A stretch of 13,392 nucleotides of DNA from JANQJA01 sp040880285 (GCA_040880285.1 JBBDIT010000068.1:1-13392), one strand, 5' to 3'; shown: positions 1 to 6,441, counted from the stretch's first letter. Notes: generated by a model not told the origin, from the letters alone. Translations and numbers: made by a program.

Positions 1-42
1 ATACACATTGCAGTGACCGATTCGGTAAGACTGCTAATGCGA

Positions 43-67
43 GGGGGCCTATCGGCCCCCTTTTTTT
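43..67 (+). terminator. Rho-independent terminator of an off-window plus-strand gene
   Basis: A perfect 7-bp stem (GGGGGCC 43-49, GGCCCCC 54-60) closes a 4-base loop and is followed directly by seven T (61-67). This is the classic intrinsic terminator layout on the plus strand. The T-tract is on the plus strand only; on the minus strand the hairpin is followed by TCGCATT, so it does not look bidirectional. It must therefore end a gene that lies left of the window. Frame 2 has a TGA at 14-16 that could be that gene's stop, but too little sequence is present to say what the gene is. Confidence 0.9.
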
Positions 68-73
68 GCGGTG

Positions 74-1219
74 TCAATTGATATTGAGCGTCTGGATCCA
101 GAACCTGTGGCCTCGCTCCCTTGGCACATTGCGAATACCGACAGCTTCCCGGTACTGCCGAGCCAGGGCAAGATACTCATCACGCTGCTGCTCATTTCCA
201 AGCTGGTCATAACTGGTTGCAATCGCTTCGTAGAAGTCAGGCTCATCCCTTTTCAGTGCAACGGATCGCTCCAACAGGGTAATCGCCTCATCCCACCGTC
301 CTTGCTCATAAAAACGCTGGGCTATGAAATACAGGAAGTAGGGGTTGCGTTGTCGATACCTTGCCACCCGCTTTCCGATGTCGATTGCCTCAACTTCTCT
401 ACCTTGACTCACATAAAACTGGGCCAGATTGTTCATGGCCGAAAAATTGTTGGCATCAATCTCGATGGCGTATTGGTAGGCATATTCTGCCAGTTTCAGT
501 TGACCCTCCCGTCGTAGCGCTGCTCCAAGATTATTCCAGGCATCACCGAAACGAGGATTAAGGGTAAGAGCGTGGCGCAGATTTTCGATGGCCGTACCAT
601 GATCGCCGGCGATAATGTGCTCGGCTCCCTTGTTGTTGAAGTAAAGTGCCAGCGCCTGCTTATCGGTAATTTGCTCGGAACGACGCCCGCCAATGACAAA
701 CTCCGGAAGGAAATCCACCACGTATTCCTGACCACCGGACAATTGTCCTGTGGCGATAATATGCTCATAACGAATCATCGTCGCGCCGTCATGATCCCAG
801 GTCGGCCGGATAGCGACCGTTTTATAATGTGCATCCAGCCCCACATGACGTGCCGCGGCGATAAAAAGGTTAGTCAGCGACAGGCAATTGCCGGCGCGGG
901 ACTCCCAGATTTCCATCGCGGTCCTGGTATTATCTGCCTGGTAGCGGAGGGCAAGTTCGTTCTCGTCAAACAGGAACAGCCTCAGTTGGGTAAGCTTGTT
1001 CCTGTCGCTGGTACTGCCAATACGCTCATCCAGTTTCGCTTTGACCTCCGGGTCAAGCACCAGTATCGGCGCATCCGGTTCTATAGGAACATTACCGAGG
1101 ACAGTATTGATTAACTCTTCTCGCTTCGAATCATCGAACCCCGTATCGATACTGGCGCATCCGCTGGCGAGCCCGAGAAACAGGAGTAACATTGCATGTC
1201 TTTGCGGCATAAGAGTCAT
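74..1219 (-). CDS. TPR lipoprotein with a transglutaminase-like domain
   Basis: This 381-residue protein is a predicted outer-membrane lipoprotein. Residues 1-20 form a short signal peptide ending in the lipobox LASG-C, with Cys21 as the lipidation site; Ala-Ser follow it, so there is no inner-membrane Asp signal. Residues about 75-175 resemble a transglutaminase/papain-like fold, with a plausible triad of Cys112 (AGNCLSL), His153 (YEHIIA) and Asp169 (VVDFLP). Residues about 190-355 are tetratricopeptide repeats (FGDAWNNLGAALRREGQ and similar), a protein-binding scaffold. Family knowledge allows either a cysteine protease/amidase or a catalytically idle binding module; the substrate is unknown. 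It is the last gene of the minus-strand cluster, 161 bases after the TPR-barrel gene. No clear Shine-Dalgarno precedes 1219, and the in-frame ATG at 1210 is an alternative that keeps the signal peptide. Confidence 0.82.
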   Translation of the reverse strand: MTLMPQRHAMLLLFLGLASGCASIDTGFDDSKREELINTVLGNVPIEPDAPILVLDPEVKAKLDERIGSTSDRNKLTQLRLFLFDENELALRYQADNTRTAMEIWESRAGNCLSLTNLFIAAARHVGLDAHYKTVAIRPTWDHDGATMIRYEHIIATGQLSGGQEYVVDFLPEFVIGGRRSEQITDKQALALYFNNKGAEHIIAGDHGTAIENLRHALTLNPRFGDAWNNLGAALRREGQLKLAEYAYQYAIEIDANNFSAMNNLAQFYVSQGREVEAIDIGKRVARYRQRNPYFLYFIAQRFYEQGRWDEAITLLERSVALKRDEPDFYEAIATSYDQLGNEQQRDEYLALARQYREAVGIRNVPRERGHRFWIQTLNIN

Positions 1220-1380
1220 CGGGGACTGGCGCCCACACGTTCGATAGGTTCTGGAATCGCCTTGATTCGTTCATAGTATGCCAGTCAATCAGAAGGCGCA
1301 AAAATGATGCGGCGCCCGTTCCGCCATGCCCTGATCCAAAATGTCTTGCGGCAAAGTGTCCTGTGCCCAAAAGCTACAGA

Positions 1381-2733
1381 TTAGTATGAGAACTCGATAG
1401 AGAGCTTGGCCTCACTACGATCATAGTCATACAGCACGAAATTGTCGTCATTGTCTGTGTAACGGTATTCGGCCAGTAGACGCCAATCTGGATGCAATTG
1501 ATATTGACCCTTGACCCAGAACTCGAACGTATCTGACTCTCTTTCCATGGTTTTGAAGACACCGTCGGCGTCAGTCAGGCTGTTATCCTTACTGTATCGG
1601 CTGTTGGAAAATTCCGCACCAGCGATAAGCGTAACGTCCTGGCTCGCGTACCATTGCCCTTCCAACAGCAAACTGTTCCTGAAAGGCGAGTAACTGAGAA
1701 AAGTTCCATCAACAGCCAAATCATCCCGATCGTTGTAGTCCATGCGGTAGCGAACCGTCCAGCGGCCATGCTCAAAGTGATATCGATAGCGAAGGTCGAA
1801 CCGATGTTGGAAACCCGTGATCGCGCTGAACTGACTGCCACCATCATGGTAGACAGGTTGATATTGGGCGGAGTATTGGTGTAATCCCTGCCCGCGCAGT
1901 AGTTTCAATCGACCCTGCAGCCGGGTTCCGAGTTCATCACCGCCCACTTCCGTATAGCCTGCATCTCCACCGTACTCGAGGCCCCAATCGTTATAGCTGG
2001 TGTCCCTGGTGATGCCCGCCATAAACGTATTGACATCCATGCTGTCCAGCTCATCATATTGCCTTGCATAAACAAAACCGTGCACTCGTATACCGTCAGT
2101 ATCGGTGCCTTTCAGGCGATGCTGGCCAAAAGCGAGATATTCCAGAAAGCTATCCTCTCCCTGGGATGAGCTTGTCTGGATCTGGTCGGGAAAGGCAATC
2201 ACATTGTCGTCAATGCCGCCGCTCACACTCAAGAGTACAAACGATTTTCTATCCGGCTCACTTCCGATGAACTCCCCGGGAACCGCCAACGTGGTCAAGC
2301 CTTCGCCTGCAAGACGAACCAGTTTTTCGTTGCTCGCGGTTCGGCGTACCTCCCGAAACAATTTCGCCGCTGCCTCTTCATTGCCGCGTCGCATGGCAAT
2401 TCTACCAAGATTGTAGGTTCCCACATCTCGCCAATCCGGATGTTGGTCCACAAGCTCCCTGAAATATCGTTCGGCCTGCTCGTATTGTTCGAGTTTATAG
2501 TGAGTGACGGCGAGGTTATAAATCAACGCCGGATCTTCATTACCCTTGCGTCGAGCCGATTCAAAATGTTGAAGCGCTTGACCATAGTCCCCGTCCTTGA
2601 ACAGCTCGATCCCGCTGCTATATTCTGATTTGCTGGTATCTGCAGTGGCAGCAGACAGGGATGTCACGAAAATAAAGCTCACCAAACCCGCCCATAGAAA
2701 ATTTTTCGATATATACAACAATTTATTTTTCAC
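1381..2733 (-). CDS. TPR protein with C-terminal outer-membrane beta-barrel-like region
   Basis: This 450-residue exported protein has a Sec signal peptide (about 1-29, cleavage near SLSAA). About three tetratricopeptide repeats follow (roughly 38-135; GIELFKDGDYGQALQHFESA, then LIYNLAVTHYKLEQYEQAERY). From about residue 163 to the end it shows alternating polar/hydrophobic, aromatic-rich segments typical of outer-membrane strands, opening with SGGIDDNVIAFPD and ending in Phe-Ser-Tyr, an aromatic C-terminus as expected for Bam substrates. The TPR-then-barrel order is known from Slam-type surface lipoprotein translocators and from PgaA-like polysaccharide exporters. I cannot assign it to either, and 'TPR outer-membrane protein' is the safe name. 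The start is GTG at 2733, preceded by GGGGAG. It lies between the secreted 161-residue protein and the transglutaminase-like lipoprotein, and may have its own promoter because a terminator-like hairpin lies just upstream. Confidence 0.82.
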   Translation of the reverse strand: MKNKLLYISKNFLWAGLVSFIFVTSLSAATADTSKSEYSSGIELFKDGDYGQALQHFESARRKGNEDPALIYNLAVTHYKLEQYEQAERYFRELVDQHPDWRDVGTYNLGRIAMRRGNEEAAAKLFREVRRTASNEKLVRLAGEGLTTLAVPGEFIGSEPDRKSFVLLSVSGGIDDNVIAFPDQIQTSSSQGEDSFLEYLAFGQHRLKGTDTDGIRVHGFVYARQYDELDSMDVNTFMAGITRDTSYNDWGLEYGGDAGYTEVGGDELGTRLQGRLKLLRGQGLHQYSAQYQPVYHDGGSQFSAITGFQHRFDLRYRYHFEHGRWTVRYRMDYNDRDDLAVDGTFLSYSPFRNSLLLEGQWYASQDVTLIAGAEFSNSRYSKDNSLTDADGVFKTMERESDTFEFWVKGQYQLHPDWRLLAEYRYTDNDDNFVLYDYDRSEAKLSIEFSY

Positions 2734-2736
2734 GTT

Positions 2737-2742
2737 CTCCCC
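2737..2742 (-). promoter_or_regulatory. Ribosome binding site fixing the GTG start of the TPR-barrel gene
   Basis: On the minus strand GGGGAG lies three bases before GTG at 2733, within a longer purine run (AGGAAAGGGGAGAAC). The encoded MKNKLLYISK begins a normal signal peptide, and no ATG nearby gives one, so the GTG start is well supported. Confidence 0.65.
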
Positions 2743-2787
2743 TTTCCTGTTTTTGTATCTCAGCCAAATTTAAATGATCACTACGAT

Positions 2788-2818
2788 AAAAAACTACGCG
2801 ACATCCCTGCCGCGCAGT
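2788..2818 (-). terminator. Rho-independent terminator or attenuator inside the ECF cluster
   Basis: On the minus strand ACTGCGCG (2818-2811) pairs with CGCGTAGT (2800-2793) to give an 8-bp stem with one G-T wobble and a 10-base loop. The end of the stem merges into a run of six T (2793-2788). It lies 24 bases past the stop of the secreted 161-residue protein gene and 55 bases before the GTG of the TPR-barrel gene. It would fully or partly separate the sigma/anti-sigma/secreted-protein unit from the two downstream TPR genes. The short stem and fairly long loop suggest an imperfect terminator, so read-through is likely. Confidence 0.5.
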
Positions 2819-2841
2819 CCTGTGAGTAACATAGCAGCGTC

Positions 2842-3327
2842 TTATGAACCTCCAGGGCGCCCACCACTTGCTCCTGCTCCGCCAACACGATCCCGTACTT
2901 CTTTGGGAAGGTTGTCACGGACTTCATCAGGCAGGTTATCGAGCGCCCCGGTCGGGATATTGTCCTGCATATTCTGTTGTGCGCGTAAGCGAGCTTCAGC
3001 TGCATTATCAGCAGCACCCTCGCGCGCATCCTCACCACGCTGCCGGGCTTCTGACGCTTTATCCTGCCCAAACTCGCGGCCCCGTTCACGTGCTTCGTTG
3101 GCAGTTGCGAGTCCCGTGGCGCTATTCTCCACGCCGGTCGGGGAAGCGGTGGCTGGCAACTCAATCGTTTCAACGACATCATCGGGACCTTGACCTTCGG
3201 CCATGACCTCCATAGTGACATCAAGCGCCCGCTGGTCCGCATTATCATCGGGTGCGGCCACCGCAAGGCTCCCGTAAGAACTCATCGCGCCGATCACAAA
3301 AAAGTACATCATGTGTTTAGTATTCAT
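2842..3327 (-). CDS. Small secreted Ala/Arg/Glu-rich protein of unknown function
   Basis: I do not recognise this 161-residue protein. Residues 1-24 are a Sec signal peptide (MNTKHMMYFFVIGAMSSYGS then LAVA-A, signal peptidase I site near Ala24). Residues about 75-122 are very rich in Ala, Arg, Glu and Gln and look like a long charged amphipathic helix. Residues 130-146 hold a short internal duplication (DNLPDEVR then DNLPKEVR), and the tail from 148 is Gly/Ser-rich and probably disordered. There are no cysteines, no lipobox and no catalytic motif. AGGAG lies nine bases before the ATG. It follows the anti-sigma gene by 37 bases, so it is probably transcribed with it. Its product may be a periplasmic partner, ligand or target of that regulator, which is inference from position only. 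Overlapping open frames on either strand lack a comparable signal peptide. Confidence 0.75.
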   Translation of the reverse strand: MNTKHMMYFFVIGAMSSYGSLAVAAPDDNADQRALDVTMEVMAEGQGPDDVVETIELPATASPTGVENSATGLATANEARERGREFGQDKASEARQRGEDAREGAADNAAEARLRAQQNMQDNIPTGALDNLPDEVRDNLPKEVRDRVGGAGASGGRPGGS

Positions 3328-3364
3328 ATTTCACTTCTCCTGGGTTGTCTAAATTAAACTGGCG

Positions 3365-4066
3365 TTATGCCATCGTAAAAGTATGTTGAGCTTTCTGTTG
3401 AGCTTTCTGTTGGGCTTTCTGTTGCGCTTCCTGCTGGATAGCATTCACAGTGACGGAAAAACGTTTATCGCTACCACCATGTTCCAGGATGACAGTTACC
3501 ATGCCTGAACCACCTTCCAGAAGCCTGATCGGCAGGGAAAGTTGATTGGCGCCTGTTTTGATGTTGGTATGCCATTGCAACCTGTCAATACCAGCACGCC
3601 CTCCAATTTCTACATTGTCGTTGAGTTCAACCGTTATCAATGCGTCAGTCAGGTCACGTGGACTCGTCAACAATAAGTTGACCACGCGGGTTTCAAGTGG
3701 CTGAACTTCTATTACCGTAGACTGAACCGATTCAAGTGACTGACGTGGATCATCAACCGGGTAATACTGCACCGTCAGAAAGACTGCCAGAACTAAACTC
3801 GCGGCCGTGGCCAACGCCCAGCCGATATGCAGGTGGGTGTGTTTACCGACGGCCCCTGACAGGGCGTTACGCAGTACCCGATCCTCAAATCCGGGGACCG
3901 ACCCGGGAACCGGCAACGAAGCCAGCAAGCTGACAAGCTGTCGATCTCGGGCATAGGTGTAGCAGGCCTGACACTCGTTCAAGTGACTCACAAGATCACG
4001 GGTCGCGTCGATCTCATCGAACTGCTCCAGCGCATCCAGTTGTTGTCTTGCCTCGTTACAGTTCAT
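3365..4066 (-). CDS. Zinc-finger (zf-HC2) anti-sigma factor, membrane anchored
   Basis: This 233-residue protein should hold the adjacent ECF sigma factor inactive at the inner membrane. The cytoplasmic N-terminus has the ZAS zinc-binding set Cys3, His28, Cys32 and Cys35 (HLNECQAC), followed by the PGFEDRVL segment common in these proteins. One transmembrane helix spans about 82-101. Residues about 110-213 form a beta-rich, probably Ig-like periplasmic domain (LLLTSPRDLTDALITVEL and similar) that could sense an envelope signal. The extreme C-terminus is a low-complexity QQKA tail encoded by 12-base tandem repeats. A strong AGGAGGAG ribosome site precedes the ATG, and the gene starts 36 bases after the sigma stop, the usual sigma/anti-sigma operon. 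How the signal is relayed is not visible in the sequence; no site-2 protease gene is in the window. Confidence 0.88.
   Translation of the reverse strand: MNCNEARQQLDALEQFDEIDATRDLVSHLNECQACYTYARDRQLVSLLASLPVPGSVPGFEDRVLRNALSGAVGKHTHLHIGWALATAASLVLAVFLTVQYYPVDDPRQSLESVQSTVIEVQPLETRVVNLLLTSPRDLTDALITVELNDNVEIGGRAGIDRLQWHTNIKTGANQLSLPIRLLEGGSGMVTVILEHGGSDKRFSVTVNAIQQEAQQKAQQKAQQKAQHTFTMA
3386..3433 (-). repeat. Four tandem 12-base repeats in the anti-sigma C-terminus
   Basis: The plus strand reads TTGAGCTTTCTG twice exactly (3386-3397, 3398-3409), then TTGGGCTTTCTG (3410-3421) and TTGCGCTTCCTG (3422-3433). On the coding (minus) strand this gives repeating A-Q-Q-K/E units at the end of the protein. 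The period of 12 keeps the reading frame, so copy-number change would lengthen or shorten the periplasmic tail without a frameshift. The two copies nearest the stop codon are identical and those further in are diverged, suggesting recent expansion at the 3' end of the gene. Confidence 0.9.
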
Positions 4067-4102
4067 ACCTGCTCCTCCTGATGGATAACACGAACAAATA
4101 CC

Positions 4103-4663
4103 CTAAAAGGGTCCCTGATCCAGAACTTTTTTTAATTGGGTACGGGCCCGGTGGAGACGCGACTTTACCGTACCGTCGCTGATGCCCAGGATAGACGCGA
4201 CTTCTGTGGCCGAGTAACCTTCCGAATCATGTAAGAGCACGACCTCTCGCTGGTCGTCATTCAGGGTTTCCAGGCCTTTGAGCAGATCCCGCTGTAATTC
4301 CAGTCGTTTAATGTTGTTACTGGTCTCTCCCTCAAGGTGTAGAGCCTCATCAAACACGGCAAAATCCCCGCGCCAGTCATCAAAGTGCTGCGCGGGCGTT
4401 CGGGCATGCTTGCGATGAAAGTCCACGAAGCACCGATACAGGATTTTGATCAGCCAGGGGCCCGGCTTCTCCAGTTGCGTCATCTCATCTACACGATTGA
4501 TTACCTTGACCAAGGCCTCCTGTACCAAATCTTCTGCGGTCTCTCGATTTTGCACCCAACGATACGCGACACGGTACATGGAGCCGAGATGAGGACGGAC
4601 AATTTCCTCGAACCGTCGGTCCCGCACCGCTCTACTCTGGAAAAAACCGATAATTTTCGCCAT
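4103..4663 (-). CDS. ECF-type RNA polymerase sigma factor
   Basis: This 186-residue sigma-70 family protein has the two-domain ECF layout without regions 1 or 3. Sigma2 spans about 23-87, with AEDLVQEALVKV (43-54) and the -10-recognition segment PGPWLIKILYRCFVDFHRK (67-85). Sigma4 spans about 125-181, with the helix-turn-helix GYSATEVASILGISDGTVKS (149-168) that reads the -35 element. It should direct RNA polymerase to its own operon and to unknown envelope genes when released by the anti-sigma factor encoded 36 bases downstream. The ATG is preceded by AGGAA six bases away. It heads the minus-strand cluster, and a GAAC-N16-CGTC promoter candidate lies about 95 bases upstream, consistent with autoregulation. 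The ECF subgroup cannot be assigned by eye. Confidence 0.93.
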   Translation of the reverse strand: MAKIIGFFQSRAVRDRRFEEIVRPHLGSMYRVAYRWVQNRETAEDLVQEALVKVINRVDEMTQLEKPGPWLIKILYRCFVDFHRKHARTPAQHFDDWRGDFAVFDEALHLEGETSNNIKRLELQRDLLKGLETLNDDQREVVLLHDSEGYSATEVASILGISDGTVKSRLHRARTQLKKVLDQGPF

Positions 4664-4756
4664 GACAATTCCTGATAAAAGTCAGCTTCCTGCAATATTT
4701 GCAGTCGCAAACTCTGAATCCCGGTGTATTGACATGCAAGGATAATCAGGTGAGAG

Positions 4757-4780
4757 GACGCTAGCCCCGACGAACTGTTC
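4757..4780 (-). promoter_or_regulatory. Candidate ECF-dependent promoter of the sigma operon
   Basis: Reading the minus strand, GAAC (4780-4777) is followed by exactly 16 bases and then CGTC (4760-4757). The AAC core of the -35 element and a CGTC-like -10 element at 16-17 bases are the common signature of ECF sigma promoters, which typically control their own operon. The predicted transcript would start near 4750 and leave a leader of about 85 bases. The rest of 4664-4870 shows no other clear signal. The match is short, so chance cannot be excluded. Confidence 0.42.
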
Positions 4781-4870
4781 AGCCACTAACTCGTGCTGGA
4801 ATTTCGCCTGACAAAGATGGACAGTGCATGTGTTTCGCCGCCCCTGGAATAGAGCAGCTGAATCGGGGGC

Positions 4871-5623
4871 TCAATCATCCTCGATGGGATCTGCACCAAA
4901 GTGCTTGATCATCTGGCAAACTTCTTCCTTGATATGATCAAGTTCAACTTCGTCTGTACCGCGTATGACGAGGTTAGTACCATACCCATCCTGGCGATAG
5001 AATGGATAGCTGCCCAGGTCCACATCCGGATGCCGGTCCTGGATCTCTTTTAGCGCCACAGCCACCTGACTTTCACCAAGATAAGCGCCAATGGATCGGG
5101 ATCGTACCGGATCAGTCCCACCCAGGCGTTCGGTAGTAAGCGAACTCACCATGGCCTGCATGACCGCCGGTACCCCGGCCATGACAAATACGTTACCGAT
5201 CTGAAATCCCTGCGGGCCACCGGTTGGATTATCGATCAAGATTGCACCAGCAGGTACGCGTGCCATCAACAATCGCGACTTCATTACATCGTCGGGAGCC
5301 TTTCGTTGACGAATCCGCGCCTCGATCTCTGGATGGTAGATCACGTCAACACCAAACGCCTTGGCTACGGACTCGGCGGTAATATCATCATGAGTGGGAC
5401 AGATGCCACCGGTAGTAAAGACATGATCAAATTTTTCCCGGCACTCATTCACGGTATCGATGATCAATTGTTCGACATCAGGGATTACCCGCGCTTCGGT
5501 TAAACGAACGCCAAGCTCATTGAGCGCCCGCGCAAGGTAGTTGAGATTTACGTCCTGGGTCCGGCCGGAAAGTATCTCATTGCCGATAATGATCATGCAT
5601 GCGGTGACTACACGTGACGCCAT
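4871..5623 (-). CDS. CinA/MoaB-type molybdopterin-binding-domain protein
   Basis: This 250-residue protein belongs to the MoCF-biosynthesis-domain family often annotated competence/damage-inducible protein A. The domain covers about residues 5-170, with the family motifs IIGNEILSGRTQDVN (12-26), FTTGGICPTHDDITAES (69-85) and VFVMAGVPAVMQAM (145-158). A C-terminal extension of about 80 residues follows. It is shorter than full CinA (about 400 residues) and lacks the C-terminal nicotinamide-nucleotide deamidase domain, so it should not be called CinA deamidase. Members may bind nucleotides or pterins, but their physiological role is unsettled. The usual GGIGPTHDD motif has Cys75 in place of the second Gly, which is unusual. 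AGGAA precedes the ATG, and a possible sigma70 promoter lies in the 78-base gap after the WYL regulator, so it may be transcribed alone or with that regulator. Confidence 0.85.
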   Translation of the reverse strand: MASRVVTACMIIIGNEILSGRTQDVNLNYLARALNELGVRLTEARVIPDVEQLIIDTVNECREKFDHVFTTGGICPTHDDITAESVAKAFGVDVIYHPEIEARIRQRKAPDDVMKSRLLMARVPAGAILIDNPTGGPQGFQIGNVFVMAGVPAVMQAMVSSLTTERLGGTDPVRSRSIGAYLGESQVAVALKEIQDRHPDVDLGSYPFYRQDGYGTNLVIRGTDEVELDHIKEEVCQMIKHFGADPIEDD

Positions 5624-5662
5624 GGTATTTCCTGTGCCGTTCTTTTACTGAAGGTGCGGTTA

Positions 5663-5690
5663 ATAATACCGGGTTTCAGGCAAGCGGCAA
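5663..5690 (-). promoter_or_regulatory. Possible sigma70 promoter of the CinA-like gene
   Basis: On the minus strand TTGCCG (5690-5685) and TATTAT (5668-5663) are separated by 16 bases, matching the sigma70 -35 in four of six and the -10 in five of six positions. Transcription would begin near 5656, about 33 bases before the ATG at 5623. No terminator is seen between this site and the upstream WYL regulator gene, so read-through from there is also possible. Confidence 0.4.
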
Positions 5691-5701
5691 GGACGAGGCG
5701 T

Positions 5702-6391
5702 CTAGCCCTGATCGTGGGCGCGCTGAAAGTCAACATAGGCAGCCAGGCTTCGCGAGTCATCCGGCACAAATGATTGCCCTGACAAACGCACACCTTGCAT
5801 CAGATCTACCCGGAATGACCTGAATGCACTGCGGAGTTCACACCAGGCACCCAGAGTCCATTTGTTACCCCAGAAGTACAAAATCAGGGGCCAGATGACA
5901 CGCCGGGTCCTCTCACCTTGAATGGATTCGTAATCCAGGTCCAGTTTGATATGCTGGCCAATCGCGTTACGAATCGACTCAAGATTATTGGAAACCTTGT
6001 CTGACAATTGATAACCAGGAACTACAATTTCCTGCAATTCAATTTCCTTTTTGAGGTTTTCAGGTAAGGCCGATGCGATCTTTCGAATGGCGGTGGTAGT
6101 TACTGACCCCAGTTTTTTGTCAGACCATGCCCGAACCATCAACGCACCCAACGCCAGCGCCTTTAATTCTTCGCTGGTAAACATCAAGGGCGGCAGCCGG
6201 TACTCGTCACGCAGCAGGTAACCGACGCCAGCCTCACCATCGATAGGAATCCCCGACCCCATCAGGTCGCTGATATCCCGGTAGATCGTCCGCTCCGAGA
6301 CCTCCAGTTTTTCTGCAAGGTATCGTGCCGTACGTACCCGGCCTTCCTGTAGTAGCAGCATAAGTTGAAACAGTCGATCCGCTCTTCGCAT
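5702..6391 (-). CDS. YafY-type HTH-WYL transcriptional regulator
   Basis: This 229-residue DNA-binding regulator has an N-terminal HTH_11/DeoR-like winged helix (about 1-60; ARYLAEKLEVSERTIYRDIS) and a C-terminal WYL domain (about 145-205; RRVIWPLILYFWGNKWTLGA then WCELRSAFRSFRVDL). The WYL domain is thought to bind nucleic acid or small ligands that change DNA binding. The start at 6391 is chosen over a longer frame beginning at 6433 because GGAGGG lies four bases before it and because RRADRLFQL is the normal beginning of the family. It is divergent from the toroid-like gene at 6497, with a perfect inverted repeat between them, so it probably controls that gene and itself. The CinA-like gene follows after 78 bases. 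Ligand and sign of regulation are unknown; not all WYL proteins are defence regulators, and no phage-defence genes adjoin this one. Confidence 0.9.
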   Translation of the reverse strand: MRRADRLFQLMLLLQEGRVRTARYLAEKLEVSERTIYRDISDLMGSGIPIDGEAGVGYLLRDEYRLPPLMFTSEELKALALGALMVRAWSDKKLGSVTTTAIRKIASALPENLKKEIELQEIVVPGYQLSDKVSNNLESIRNAIGQHIKLDLDYESIQGERTRRVIWPLILYFWGNKWTLGAWCELRSAFRSFRVDLMQGVRLSGQSFVPDDSRSLAAYVDFQRAHDQG

Positions 6392-6395
6392 TAAT

Positions 6396-6401
6396 CCCTC
6401 C
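6396..6401 (-). promoter_or_regulatory. Ribosome binding site deciding the WYL regulator start
   Basis: On the minus strand GGAGGG lies four bases before the ATG at 6391. The in-frame upstream starts at 6403 and 6433 have no such sequence in front, and their extra residues are not typical of the family. Confidence 0.7.
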
Positions 6402-6423
6402 ATTGCGCGGCAGCCCGCGTCTC

Positions 6424-6441
6424 CTGACACCATGCTGTCAG
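6424..6441. promoter_or_regulatory. Candidate operator: perfect inverted repeat in the divergent promoter region
   Basis: CTGACA (6424-6429) and TGTCAG (6436-6441) are exact inverted copies separated by six bases. The repeat sits in the 105-base gap between the divergent WYL regulator and toroid-like genes. It is 12 bases upstream of a TATACT (6453-6458) that matches a sigma70 -10 for the plus-strand gene but has no good -35. That placement, over the -35 region, would suit either a repressor or an activator. Assignment to the WYL regulator is inference from position and symmetry. Confidence 0.5.

Noticed and set aside
71..517. Plus-strand open frames across the TPR lipoprotein and other minus-strand genes
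   Set aside because: They are antisense shadows with no ribosome sites or family features, whereas the minus-strand frames carry recognisable domains.
1220..1380. Possible promoter (TTGCGC ... CATACT) before the lipoprotein gene
   Set aside because: The spacer is only 15 bases and the match is weak; no conclusion is drawn for this 161-base gap.
2781..3266. A second 161-residue minus-strand frame overlapping the secreted-protein gene
   Set aside because: It lacks a signal peptide, a ribosome site and plausible composition; the frame ending at 2842 has all three.
5702..6391. WYL regulator as sign of a phage-defence island
   Set aside because: WYL proteins can control defence loci, but the neighbours here are housekeeping-type genes (CinA-like, uvrA, Nudix) and no nuclease, methylase or abortive-infection gene is seen.
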